DNA of 64,000 bases from Thalassovita mangrovi (GTDB taxonomy: Bacteria > Pseudomonadota > Alphaproteobacteria > Rhodobacterales > Rhodobacteraceae), in NCBI RefSeq assembly GCF_009857745.1, contig NZ_WWEN01000001.1, positions 62,001-126,000 of the forward strand, written 5' to 3'. Each line of letters begins with the position of its first letter. The first letter of the stretch is position 1. Positions 7,409 through 14,875 of this stretch are shown here, piece by piece. The notes under the pieces are model-generated. The model did no database searches and was not told where the DNA came from. It worked only from the letters and a program-made list of their open reading frames with translations. Position numbers and translations under genes: made by a program.

Positions 7409-8505
7409 TGGCCCGCCTCGACGAAACGCACCATCCGGCCGTCGAAGGCCGACAGCGGCATGGCCGGGTCGAGCGGGCGCAGGGTGGCGCGGTCGCCGCT
7501 CAGCTTGACGATTTCTAGCGCCTCGAAATCCGAGGCCGGGTTTTCGGTGAAGGCCAGCGCGGCGCGGCTCAGCCCCTGGCGGCTGCCGACCGGAACCGAC
7601 AGCGTGTTGCCCGCGCGGCGCACGTGGGCCGCGACCGGGGTGCAGGTGGCCATGTCGACCAGCCCTTCGAGTATTTCGACGAAGCCTTCGGACAGTTTCG
7701 CCTTCAGCTTCGGACGCCGGGGCCCGAGCGCGGTGGTGATCGGCCCGCTGCCGGGCAGGCTGACCGCGTTGGACAGGGTGCGTTGGGTCACCTGGCCGGT
7801 GCCTTCGATCAGCTGGATCTGCACCCGCATGACGACCTGCCGCCCGGTGACGCCGCCATAGTCGGTGTCGATTTCGAACCAGGTCGCCAGCTGGGTGTCG
7901 CCGCCCTGCAGGCGGATATCGCCCTGGGTCAGCGAGGTATAGCTCATCGAGGTGTTCTTGGTCTTCGAAATCGGCTGCTGTCCCGGGGCCAGCACCTTGT
8001 CGAGCGTGATCGAGCGCTTGCGTTCCAGCCGGGCCAGCGCGTCGTTGAAAAGTTCGTTGCCCAGTTGCGCCGCCCAGGCGGGCGCGTTGGGCGAGGTGCG
8101 GATATTGGGGGCAAGGGCGACCAGGACGATGTGACGGCGCGGTCCGCAGGCGGGTCCTTCCAGCGGCGCGACCAGCGCGCGCAGGCGGATCTGGATCGTG
8201 TTGCCGGCCCAGGCTTCGCCCAGGTTGTTATAGCGCAGCACCCGTCCGGCGGCGCGCATCATGGTCAGGTCACGCACCACGCGGCCCTTGTCGAGCACCG
8301 TGTGCCCCTTCATGCTGACCCCGCCGGCCATCCCGGCCGAGATCAGCGCATCGGCCAATGCGCGGCGGCGCGCGGCGGGCTTGTCCTTGGCATTGCTGGC
8401 GACGGCATGGCCGATCACCTCGACCCACACCGCTTGGGCCGATGCCGCGAGCGGCAGGCCCAGCAGGTAGACCACCGCCAGTATCAGGACCCGCAGGCGC
8501 AGCAT
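7405..8505 (-). CDS. flgT: Flagellar assembly protein FlgT (H-ring type)
   Basis: A 366-residue secreted protein. The signal peptide ends near ...LAASAQA, and the mature N-terminus (VWVEVIGHAVASNAKDKPAA, then RRRALADALISAG) matches the FlgT N-terminal domain pattern of an aromatic/valine start, a GxA turn and an RxxALxDAL helix. In Vibrio, FlgT forms the H-ring around the LP-ring and is needed to recruit the sodium-motor proteins. The gene sits between flgP (3-base gap) and flgA (4-base overlap), the same partnership as in gammaproteobacterial polar flagella. The middle and C-terminal domains diverge, so naming rests on the N-terminus and context. Confidence 0.75.
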   Translation of the reverse strand: MLRLRVLILAVVYLLGLPLAASAQAVWVEVIGHAVASNAKDKPAARRRALADALISAGMAGGVSMKGHTVLDKGRVVRDLTMMRAAGRVLRYNNLGEAWAGNTIQIRLRALVAPLEGPACGPRRHIVLVALAPNIRTSPNAPAWAAQLGNELFNDALARLERKRSITLDKVLAPGQQPISKTKNTSMSYTSLTQGDIRLQGGDTQLATWFEIDTDYGGVTGRQVVMRVQIQLIEGTGQVTQRTLSNAVSLPGSGPITTALGPRRPKLKAKLSEGFVEILEGLVDMATCTPVAAHVRRAGNTLSVPVGSRQGLSRAALAFTENPASDFEALEIVKLSGDRATLRPLDPAMPLSAFDGRMVRFVEAGQ

Positions 8506-8508
8506 GGC

Positions 8509-9066
8509 TTACACCTGGCCGCGTGCGGCGCGCAGGATATAGGCGACGGTGTCGGGGTCCAGCGCCATGATGACCTGGAAACTGTCATTGCCCTTGGGGA
8601 TGATGCGCAGCGTCTTGGCGCCGCGGATTTCACCGTCGACCACGCCGCGCAGGGAATCGTTGCGGATCACCGAATCCCGGATCGTGGTGTCCGAGGTCAG
8701 CTGCATCCCGTGGATCTGTTCGGTCAGGTCGCGCATCGCTTCCAGCCGCGCCGCGCGCATCGCCATCAGGCGGCGTTCGTTCAGCGTCTTGCCGGGCTGC
8801 GCGCCGATCTGGGAATAGCCGACGCCGGTGATCTGCGCCACCTGCGGGGCGGGTTTGAACATTCCGCCCAGGGCGGCCATCGGTTTGACCTGTTTGCCCG
8901 ACAGCGCATCCAGATTGTCCTTGGTGACGGCCAGGGCCTCGGTCGATTCCGATGCCTTGGACGGCAGCGCCTCGACCGCGCTTTGCGGGCCGGAACAGCC
9001 GGTAATCGTCATGCCAAGGGTCAGCGCGGTGCCGATCAGGGGCAGGGCGGGGGATTTGCGGAACAT
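8509..9066 (-). CDS. flgP: Flagellar outer-membrane lipoprotein FlgP (LPP20-like)
   Basis: A 185-residue lipoprotein precursor. The signal ends in a lipobox MTITGC (cysteine at about residue 23). The remainder has an LPP20/FlgP-like core: ITGVGYSQIGAQPGKTLNER, then RRLMAMRAARLEAMRDLTEQ and IHGMQL, with an IIPKGNDSFQVIMALDPD strand near the end. In Vibrio, Campylobacter and relatives FlgP builds an outer-membrane basal disk or is needed for stable motility. The ATG at 9064-9066 has GAGGAG upstream. It is first in the flgP-flgT-flgA-flgM-DUF2802 operon and has a perfect sigma-54 promoter 44 bases upstream. Confidence 0.82.
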   Translation of the reverse strand: MFRKSPALPLIGTALTLGMTITGCSGPQSAVEALPSKASESTEALAVTKDNLDALSGKQVKPMAALGGMFKPAPQVAQITGVGYSQIGAQPGKTLNERRLMAMRAARLEAMRDLTEQIHGMQLTSDTTIRDSVIRNDSLRGVVDGEIRGAKTLRIIPKGNDSFQVIMALDPDTVAYILRAARGQV

Positions 9067-9109
9067 CGGGTTTACTCCTCGAATGCGAAAGGACCGTTGC
9101 CGCGGTGTC

Positions 9110-9125
9110 TGCAAGCCCTGTGCCA
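9110..9125 (-). promoter_or_regulatory. Sigma-54 promoter of the flgP operon
   Basis: The minus strand reads TGGCACA-GGGC-TTGCA, a full match to the -24/-12 core (GG and GC 10 bases apart), 44 bases upstream of the flgP start. It faces away from the flhA promoter 48 bases to the right. Confidence 0.85.
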
Positions 9126-9173
9126 AGGGTGCGCCGCCGCCCCGCCCGAAAAGTAAAAAACTTATGCGCAGGC

Positions 9174-9189
9174 TGGCACGGGAATTGCA
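9174..9189 (+). promoter_or_regulatory. Sigma-54 promoter of flhA
   Basis: TGGCACG-GGAA-TTGCA is a perfect match to the sigma-54 consensus, 55 bases before the flhA start. With the oppositely oriented site at 9110-9125 it forms a divergent sigma-54 control region. Confidence 0.9.
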
Positions 9190-9244
9190 GTTTCAGTCCT
9201 GAAATCCCCGTCCGAGGCGGGTCCATCAGAAGGTTCGACAGCAT

Positions 9245-11380
9245 ATGGCAGAATTCAGCGCCAATATGGGACAAGGCGGTTCGCAGAAGGTCATGGGCCG
9301 GTTCGCCGGCATGACGCTGCCGTTCGGTATCCTGGCCGTGGTGGCGATGATGGTGCTGCCGCTGCCGGTGATTTTGCTGGATACGTTCTTCGTCTTTAAC
9401 ATCCTGCTGGCGCTGCTGGTCCTGATGGTATCGCTGCATTCCTACCGGCCGATGGACTTTTCGAGCTTCCCCAGCGTTCTGCTGATCGCCACCGTGCTGC
9501 GGCTGGCGCTGAACGTGGCCTCGACCCGGATCGTTCTGACCTCGGGCCACAGCGGGTCCGGTGCGGCGGGCAAGGTGATCGAGGCCTTCGGCGCTTTCGT
9601 GATCGGCGGCAATTTCGCGGTGGGCCTGGTGGTCTTCGTCATCCTGATGGTGATCAACCTGATGGTGATCACCAAGGGCGCGGGCCGGGTGTCGGAAGTG
9701 TCGGCGCGTTTCACCCTGGACGCGATGCCGGGCAAGCAGATGGCGATCGACGCCGACCTGAACGCCGGTATCCTGACCTCGGAAGAGGCCCGCGTGCGCC
9801 GCGCCGATGTCGCCACCGAGGCCGATTTCTACGGCGCGATGGACGGTGCGTCGAAATTCGTCAAGGGCGACGCGGTCGCCGGTATCATCATCCTGGCCGC
9901 CAATATCATCGGCGGCATCATCATCGGCACCGCCCAGCACGGCATGGGGATCGCGGATGCCGCGCAAAACTATGTGCTGCTGTCGATCGGCGACGGGCTG
10001 GTCGCGCAGATTCCGTCGCTGCTGCTGTCGATCGCCACCGCGATCATCGTGACCCGGGTTTCGTCCTCGGCCGATATGGCGGCGCATATCGGGTCGCAGA
10101 TGAACATTTCGCGCGCCTGGGTTCCGGTGGCGGCGGTGCTGGGCATCCTGGGCCTGGTGCCCGGCATGCCGAACCTGATGTTCCTGACCGCCGCCGGACT
10201 GGCGGGGGCGATGGCCTGGTACGCCAAGAACCGCGACGCCCAGAAGGCCGAAGAGGCCGAACAGGAACTGGCGGTGGCCGATCAGCAGAAACTGGCGGAG
10301 GAATCCAAGCCCACCGCGACGATCACCGCCAAGGACGTGACCGATTACGCGCCGATCTCGATCCAGATCGGGTACGGGCTGATCCCGCTGATCGACGGCG
10401 GCGACACCAGCCCGCTGGTGGCCTCGGTCACCGGGGTGCGGCGCGATGCATCCAAGGCGATGGGCTTCGTGGTGCCCGGCGTGCGCATCCGCGACGACCT
10501 GAACCTGCAGTCGAACCAGTACCGTCTGAAAATCGGCCAGGCCATCGTCGGCGAAGACAGCGTCTATCCCGACCGCAAGCTGGCGCTGCCCGGCGGCATG
10601 TCGCGGCGCAAGCTGAAGGGCATCGAATGCAAGGACCCGAGCTTCGGCATGGATGCGGTGTGGATCATGCCGCACCAGCAGGCCGAGGCCGAGGCCGACG
10701 ATCACGTCGTGGTCGAACCCGAATCCGTGGTCGCCACCCATCTGAGCCAGCTGATTTACCAGCACGCCGACAAGCTGATCGGCCCCGACGACGTGCAGAC
10801 CCTGCTGGGTATCCTGAAACGTTCCAGCCCGACCCTGGTCGATACCGTGGTGGACAAGCTGGTGCCGCTGCACACGCTGACCTCGGTGCTGCGCCACCTG
10901 CTGACCGAACGCATTCCGGTGGGCGACCTGCGACGCATCCTGGAGGGGCTGGCGGATATTTCGGGCATGGGCCTGTCGCCGATGGAAATGGCCGAACGGC
11001 TGCGCCCGGCGCTGGTGCCGCAGATGCTGCAGCAGATCGTGCCGGTCAACCAGCCGCTGCCGCTGATCACGCTGAGCCCGGACCTGGAACAGCTGCTGCT
11101 GCGCTCGATCCCGCAGGGCGGGACCGCCCTGATGGTGGATAACGCGCTGGCGGAACGCATTGTCACCGGCCTGTCGGAGATGAGCGAAAAGCTCGCCGCC
11201 GAGGGCCGCCACCCGATCGTCATCGTGGCCAGCGCCCTGCGCCGGCCGCTGGCTGCCTTCACCCGGATGCACGCGCTCGATTGTGTCGTGCTGGGTCTCG
11301 ACGAGCTGCCCGAAGGCCGCCGTATCGAAGTCGTGTCCACCATCGGTGGCCGTGACGCCGTAGCGAACATGGATCAATAG
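9245..11380 (+). CDS. flhA: Flagellar type III export gate protein FlhA
   Basis: Inner-membrane export-gate subunit of the flagellar secretion system. The 711-residue length is typical. The N-terminal half is a multi-pass membrane domain starting near residue 20 (LPFGILAVVAMMVLPLPVI) and includes the conserved cytoplasmic FHIPEP-type loop region with RFTLDAMPGKQMAIDADLNA. The C-terminal half is the soluble docking domain (from about residue 360, IQIGYGLIPLIDGGDTSPLV). It is first in an operon with the flhF-like gene (11-base gap) and fliA, and is driven by a sigma-54 promoter. Confidence 0.97.
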   Translation: MAEFSANMGQGGSQKVMGRFAGMTLPFGILAVVAMMVLPLPVILLDTFFVFNILLALLVLMVSLHSYRPMDFSSFPSVLLIATVLRLALNVASTRIVLTSGHSGSGAAGKVIEAFGAFVIGGNFAVGLVVFVILMVINLMVITKGAGRVSEVSARFTLDAMPGKQMAIDADLNAGILTSEEARVRRADVATEADFYGAMDGASKFVKGDAVAGIIILAANIIGGIIIGTAQHGMGIADAAQNYVLLSIGDGLVAQIPSLLLSIATAIIVTRVSSSADMAAHIGSQMNISRAWVPVAAVLGILGLVPGMPNLMFLTAAGLAGAMAWYAKNRDAQKAEEAEQELAVADQQKLAEESKPTATITAKDVTDYAPISIQIGYGLIPLIDGGDTSPLVASVTGVRRDASKAMGFVVPGVRIRDDLNLQSNQYRLKIGQAIVGEDSVYPDRKLALPGGMSRRKLKGIECKDPSFGMDAVWIMPHQQAEAEADDHVVVEPESVVATHLSQLIYQHADKLIGPDDVQTLLGILKRSSPTLVDTVVDKLVPLHTLTSVLRHLLTERIPVGDLRRILEGLADISGMGLSPMEMAERLRPALVPQMLQQIVPVNQPLPLITLSPDLEQLLLRSIPQGGTALMVDNALAERIVTGLSEMSEKLAAEGRHPIVIVASALRRPLAAFTRMHALDCVVLGLDELPEGRRIEVVSTIGGRDAVANMDQ

Positions 11381-11391
11381 GAGAGGATCTC

Positions 11392-12582
11392 ATGAGCAAA
11401 ACCATCACCGTTCGTGCTGCTGACAGCGGTCTGGCTATGGATGAAGTTGTCCGGCAACTCGGTCCCGAGGCGCTGATCCTGTCGACCTCGCGCCGGGGTG
11501 GCTTGGTCGAAATCAAGGCCACGCTGGAAGCCGACGAAGCGGTTCCCGCCCGCCGCAAGGATGCAGCTGCAGTATCCGTGGCGCAAGAGAACCCGATCCT
11601 GGAAACCTCGCCCTCGACCTTCGAGGCGCTGCTGAAGCGGCGGCTGGAAGAAGACCGGGTGGAGGCCGTCGTCGAAGCTGCAAGGACGGCGATCGAGGAA
11701 ACCAAGGTCCCCGAGCCCGAGGCAGTGGTGGTGCCGATGGTGGCGCCGGAACGCCGCAATGGCCAACCGCGCGTGACCGGTCTTGGCGCCTTCGACATCC
11801 CGATCCCGGAACTGCCCGAACATGTGATCGACGCGGTGCGCGAGGATCTGGATTATTTCGACCGCAGCCATCAGCTGATCGGGCTGTCCAAGGCCATCGT
11901 GTCCAGCATCATCCCGGTGCGCGTCACCGAAGCTTTGGGGGCAGGGCGGTTCTGGCTGGCCGGTCCCGACATGCGCCAGAAGGCGCTGGCGGCGATCCGC
12001 CTTGCCATGCGCAAGATGGATGCGGGCGAGGCGAAACCGTCGTTCTACGTGATGGGGTCGGAAGCGCGCGCCGATGCGGCCTTCCTGGCGTCCAAGGCGG
12101 AATTGCTGGGGCTGACCGTGTCGTTGGTCGACGAAAGCGTCGGCCGCAACCTGCCCGACAACGTGCCCGGGTCGCAGATCGTTCTGCTGCCCGACGACGC
12201 CGACAAGGCGCGCGAATACGCCACCAAGTTTCAGCATGACGGCGACAAGGGGCTGCTGGTGCTGCCCAGCGTCTATGGCCGCCGCCGTCTGGAACAGGTG
12301 CTGAACGGCTGGTCGGGCATGGATGTGCAGCTGATGCTGTGCAACCCGGAAAAGGAACCGGTGCCGGCGGAACTGGTGGCATGTCTTTTGCAATTTAACT
12401 GGCAAGTGGCCTGGATCAGCCAAGGGGACGCAATCCTCGACAACCTGGACCAGGTGAATGCCGAAACGGTGACCGGATGGATGCGCGGCTGGATTGACGC
12501 GCCGGAGGAGGACAGCGTCGTGCCGCAGGCCGCGCCGCTGTTCCACAGCCGCCAGTCGAAGCCCCGGCAAGAGTTTGAGTGA
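11392..12582 (+). CDS. FlhF-like protein with degenerate GTPase motifs
   Basis: FlhF is the SRP-type GTPase that sets polar flagellum position and number. This 396-residue protein occupies the flhF slot (flhA-flhF-fliA) and has the FlhF N-terminus (residues 16-43: MDEVVRQLGPEALILSTSRR then GGLVEI). The NG-domain scaffold is recognisable, but nucleotide motifs are lost. The P-loop position (residues 188-199) reads WLAGPDMRQKAL instead of GPTGVGKTTT, keeping the lysine but not the glycines or threonine. The DTAG motif is replaced by LLPDD, and no TKLDE motif is present; the end (AWISQGDAILDNLDQVNAET) still aligns with the FlhF tail. It probably does not bind GTP normally. No flhG follows. AGGAGAGG precedes the ATG. 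Likely a structural or regulatory pseudo-GTPase. Confidence 0.78.
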   Translation: MSKTITVRAADSGLAMDEVVRQLGPEALILSTSRRGGLVEIKATLEADEAVPARRKDAAAVSVAQENPILETSPSTFEALLKRRLEEDRVEAVVEAARTAIEETKVPEPEAVVVPMVAPERRNGQPRVTGLGAFDIPIPELPEHVIDAVREDLDYFDRSHQLIGLSKAIVSSIIPVRVTEALGAGRFWLAGPDMRQKALAAIRLAMRKMDAGEAKPSFYVMGSEARADAAFLASKAELLGLTVSLVDESVGRNLPDNVPGSQIVLLPDDADKAREYATKFQHDGDKGLLVLPSVYGRRRLEQVLNGWSGMDVQLMLCNPEKEPVPAELVACLLQFNWQVAWISQGDAILDNLDQVNAETVTGWMRGWIDAPEEDSVVPQAAPLFHSRQSKPRQEFE

Positions 12583-12590
12583 GGACGGTT

Positions 12591-13301
12591 ATGATAGCGC
12601 AGAAGGGGTATACCCAAACGACCACAGACCCGGACACTCTTGTCAAAGAGCACATGCCGCTGGTCCGTAAGCTGGCCTGGCATTTCATGGGCCGGGTCGG
12701 GCAGTTTGCCGAAATCGACGATCTTTTGCAGGCCGGCTACCTGGGCCTGATCGACGCCAGCCGGCGCTATACGGTGCAGGAAGGCGTCAGCTTTTCCGCC
12801 TATGCGGCGATCCGCGTGCGCGGCGCCATCGTCGACTTGCTGCGGCGCAATTCCAACCTGTGCCGGTCGACCATTTCGATGCAGCAGAAGGCCCGCGCCG
12901 CCGAACGCGACCTGGCGCAGAAGCTCAGCCGCGATCCGACGCCGGAGGAAATGGCGACCGAGATGGACATGCCGCTGTCGGAGTACCTGAGCTGGGAAGC
13001 GCGGTTCCAGGCCAACAAGACCCAGTCGCTGGACGAGGTCTATTCGGATCATTCGGCGCTGTTCGAAGACAACAGCGTCAATCCCGAGGACGCCACCCAG
13101 CACCAGCAGATCCGCGCCATCATGAAAAAGGCGGTGGCCGAACTGCCCGAACGCGAGGCGCTGGTTCTGCAGCTCTATTACGTGGAAGAAATGAACATCT
13201 ACGAAGTCGCCGCCATTATGGGCGTGACGACCGGGCGGGTATCGCAGATCAAGAAGGCCGCGATCGGCCGTTTGCGGGACCGGATGAAAGGCGCCTTCTG
13301 A
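12591..13301 (+). CDS. fliA: Flagellar sigma factor FliA (sigma-28)
   Basis: Directs late flagellar transcription. The 236-residue protein has sigma-70 family regions 2 (EIDDLLQAGYLGLIDASRRY and FSAYAAIRVRGAIVDLLRRN), 3 (LAQKLSRDPTPEEMATEMDM) and 4 with a C-terminal helix-turn-helix (MNIYEVAAIMGVTTGRVSQI). Length and the short region arrangement fit FliA. The ATG at 12591 has GAGGA five bases upstream; a GTG at 12579 overlapping the flhF-like stop is an alternative adding four residues. It is the third gene of the flhA operon, with a terminator about 75 bases downstream. FlgM in this window is its expected inhibitor. Confidence 0.93.
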   Translation: MIAQKGYTQTTTDPDTLVKEHMPLVRKLAWHFMGRVGQFAEIDDLLQAGYLGLIDASRRYTVQEGVSFSAYAAIRVRGAIVDLLRRNSNLCRSTISMQQKARAAERDLAQKLSRDPTPEEMATEMDMPLSEYLSWEARFQANKTQSLDEVYSDHSALFEDNSVNPEDATQHQQIRAIMKKAVAELPEREALVLQLYYVEEMNIYEVAAIMGVTTGRVSQIKKAAIGRLRDRMKGAF

Positions 13302-13377
13302 GGCGCTGAAGTCAGCCGGGTATCGATGCTGTCCGCAAGAAGGGGCAGGGCAAGCTGTTTCTCAACGGCTTGTTTCA

Positions 13378-13401
13378 AGCGGGGCAGGCCCGCTTTTTTT
13401 G
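13378..13401 (+). terminator. Terminator of the flhA-flhF-fliA operon
   Basis: Six-bp stem AGCGGG / CCCGCT with a five-base loop followed by seven T residues. Confidence 0.82.
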
Positions 13402-13515
13402 TGTGATGACGCCATCGCGGCCGGCGCGCCCAAAGCGGCGCTTACCAAGGATTTTCAGAAATCCCTGGTGCGTCACAGGTCCGGCAAAATGTCTGACAGG
13501 GAAGAAAGGCGGGCC

Positions 13516-14148
13516 TTACAGCAGGCCCTGATCGCGCGCGGTGATCACCGCGTGGGTGCGGTTGTTCGCGCCCAGCTTCTTGCAGATCGATTTCACATGC
13601 ATCTTGATCGTCGCTTCCGACAGCTGCAGCGAATTGGCGATTTCCTTGTTCTGCTTGCCTTCGCCGAGGCATTCCAGAACCGTCTTTTCGCGCGCGCTCA
13701 GCTTGCCGACGCCTTCGCCCGCTTCGGACGTGTCTTCGCGCATCAGGTCCAGCGGCACATAGGTTTCGCCGACATGCATGAAGCGGATCGCGATGGCGAG
13801 GCTTTTCGCCGGCATCGTCTTGGGCACCAGGCCCGCGGCGCCCTTGGCCAGCGATTCATCCAGGATACGGCGGGTCGGCGTTCCGGTCAGGATCGCGACG
13901 GGCCGGTTCTTGTTCATCTTGATCGCGCGGATCAGCCCCTGGGTGCCGTTCATGCCGGGCATGTTGTAATCCAGCAGGACAACGTCGTAACCGCCGTTTT
14001 CGGTGATCGCCGAAAGCGCCCCGTCAAGATCGGTGGTCGTCGTCACATCCATGTCCGGCTGGGTAGCAAGGAACATCGACAAAACGTCCAGGATCATGCC
14101 GTGGTCGTCTGCGATTAGAACACGGATCTTGTTACTGGTGTCGTTCAT
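13516..14148 (-). CDS. NarL/FixJ-type response regulator (LuxR HTH)
   Basis: A 210-residue transcription factor with a receiver domain (about 8-125: IRVLIADDHGMILDVL, phosphoacceptor aspartate D60 in VVLLDYNMPG, K in the PKTMPAKS loop) and a C-terminal LuxR-type helix-turn-helix (about 145-205: LSAREKTVLECLGEGKQNKE, then IANSLQLSEATIKMHV). Its partner kinase is not adjacent in an operon, but the hybrid kinase at 14876, which ends in an HPt domain, is divergently placed 0.7 kb away and is a plausible phosphodonor. Its nearness to fliA suggests, but does not show, a role in motility control. Confidence 0.9.
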   Translation of the reverse strand: MNDTSNKIRVLIADDHGMILDVLSMFLATQPDMDVTTTTDLDGALSAITENGGYDVVLLDYNMPGMNGTQGLIRAIKMNKNRPVAILTGTPTRRILDESLAKGAAGLVPKTMPAKSLAIAIRFMHVGETYVPLDLMREDTSEAGEGVGKLSAREKTVLECLGEGKQNKEIANSLQLSEATIKMHVKSICKKLGANNRTHAVITARDQGLL

Positions 14149-14281
14149 TGGGACCTCTTTTACCTTCAGCCATAAGGACTAGTCACTCGTGTATACAGAC
14201 GGCCAAACAGAAGGATGTTTTAAAACTTCTTTTTGATTAGATCATCTGTTCAGGAAACCACAAGCAGCAATTCGCAAAATA

Positions 14282-14297
14282 ACATACTAAAGTATGT
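14282..14297. promoter_or_regulatory. Perfect 7-bp palindrome in a regulatory gap (possible operator)
   Basis: ACATACT-AA-AGTATGT is a perfect inverted repeat in an AT-rich stretch between the response regulator gene and the small gene at 14377. It is the right size for a dimeric regulator; the binder is unknown. Confidence 0.35.
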
Positions 14298-14376
14298 ATG
14301 AGTAGACGGAAGACTAGATTGTCAGCCGGAAAGGTGGGCCTTACCAATTTTCCCAGATTTAATAGGACTCTAATCA

Positions 14377-14592
14377 ATGTACCCGATGTTTTTGCGCATT
14401 GTATTGGTGCTTGCTGCGGTTGTGGTCTTGGTGGGGGAAGGCTCTGCCGATACGGGATTTAGCGGTATCGATGGAACTTCTGTCCAGACCGCGCCGGTCG
14501 GGCGCCTTGGGGCGCTCAGTGTCAATTTCGGCACCGGTGCCCGCTTTTTGAACGGTGCAGATGTAAAAACAGCGGGGGCCATGTCGCACTGA
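14377..14592 (+). CDS. Possible small exported protein, 71 residues
   Basis: The frame encodes a hydrophobic start typical of a signal peptide (MYPMFLRIVLVLAAVVVLVG, then EGSA as a possible cleavage site) and a short polar mature part of about 45 residues rich in glycine and alanine. No family is recognised. AGGA about ten bases upstream is a weak ribosome-binding site. An overlapping minus-strand frame of similar length lacks such features. Expression is unproven. Confidence 0.4.
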   Translation: MYPMFLRIVLVLAAVVVLVGEGSADTGFSGIDGTSVQTAPVGRLGALSVNFGTGARFLNGADVKTAGAMSH

Positions 14593-14875
14593 GGCTCATC
14601 GGGCCGTTTACGCGATTTGGCCTGCATTTAAACAAATGATGTTTGAACAGTTACAGTAAAACTCCGGCGTCCGCTCAGCGCCAAATTCATTAAGGGTGGC
14701 AGGTTTTCAAAACGGGACAAAGACTGCCAGGGACAGCCTGTCCATGCGGTTGCGGCGGCGTCTTCCAAGCGAAGGCTGCGGCGCAACACGGGGGCAAGCT
14801 GCGGGGGGCTGGCAAGTCCGAACCGGATAACAGCATTACAAGCCGGCGTTTTGCCGGCATGAAGCGAGGATTAAC

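Noticed and set aside
8630-11377. 915-codon open frame on the minus strand
   Set aside because: It is antisense to flhA and flgP in high-GC DNA; the product is histidine/arginine/glutamine-rich with no domain, and the plus-strand flhA is unmistakable.
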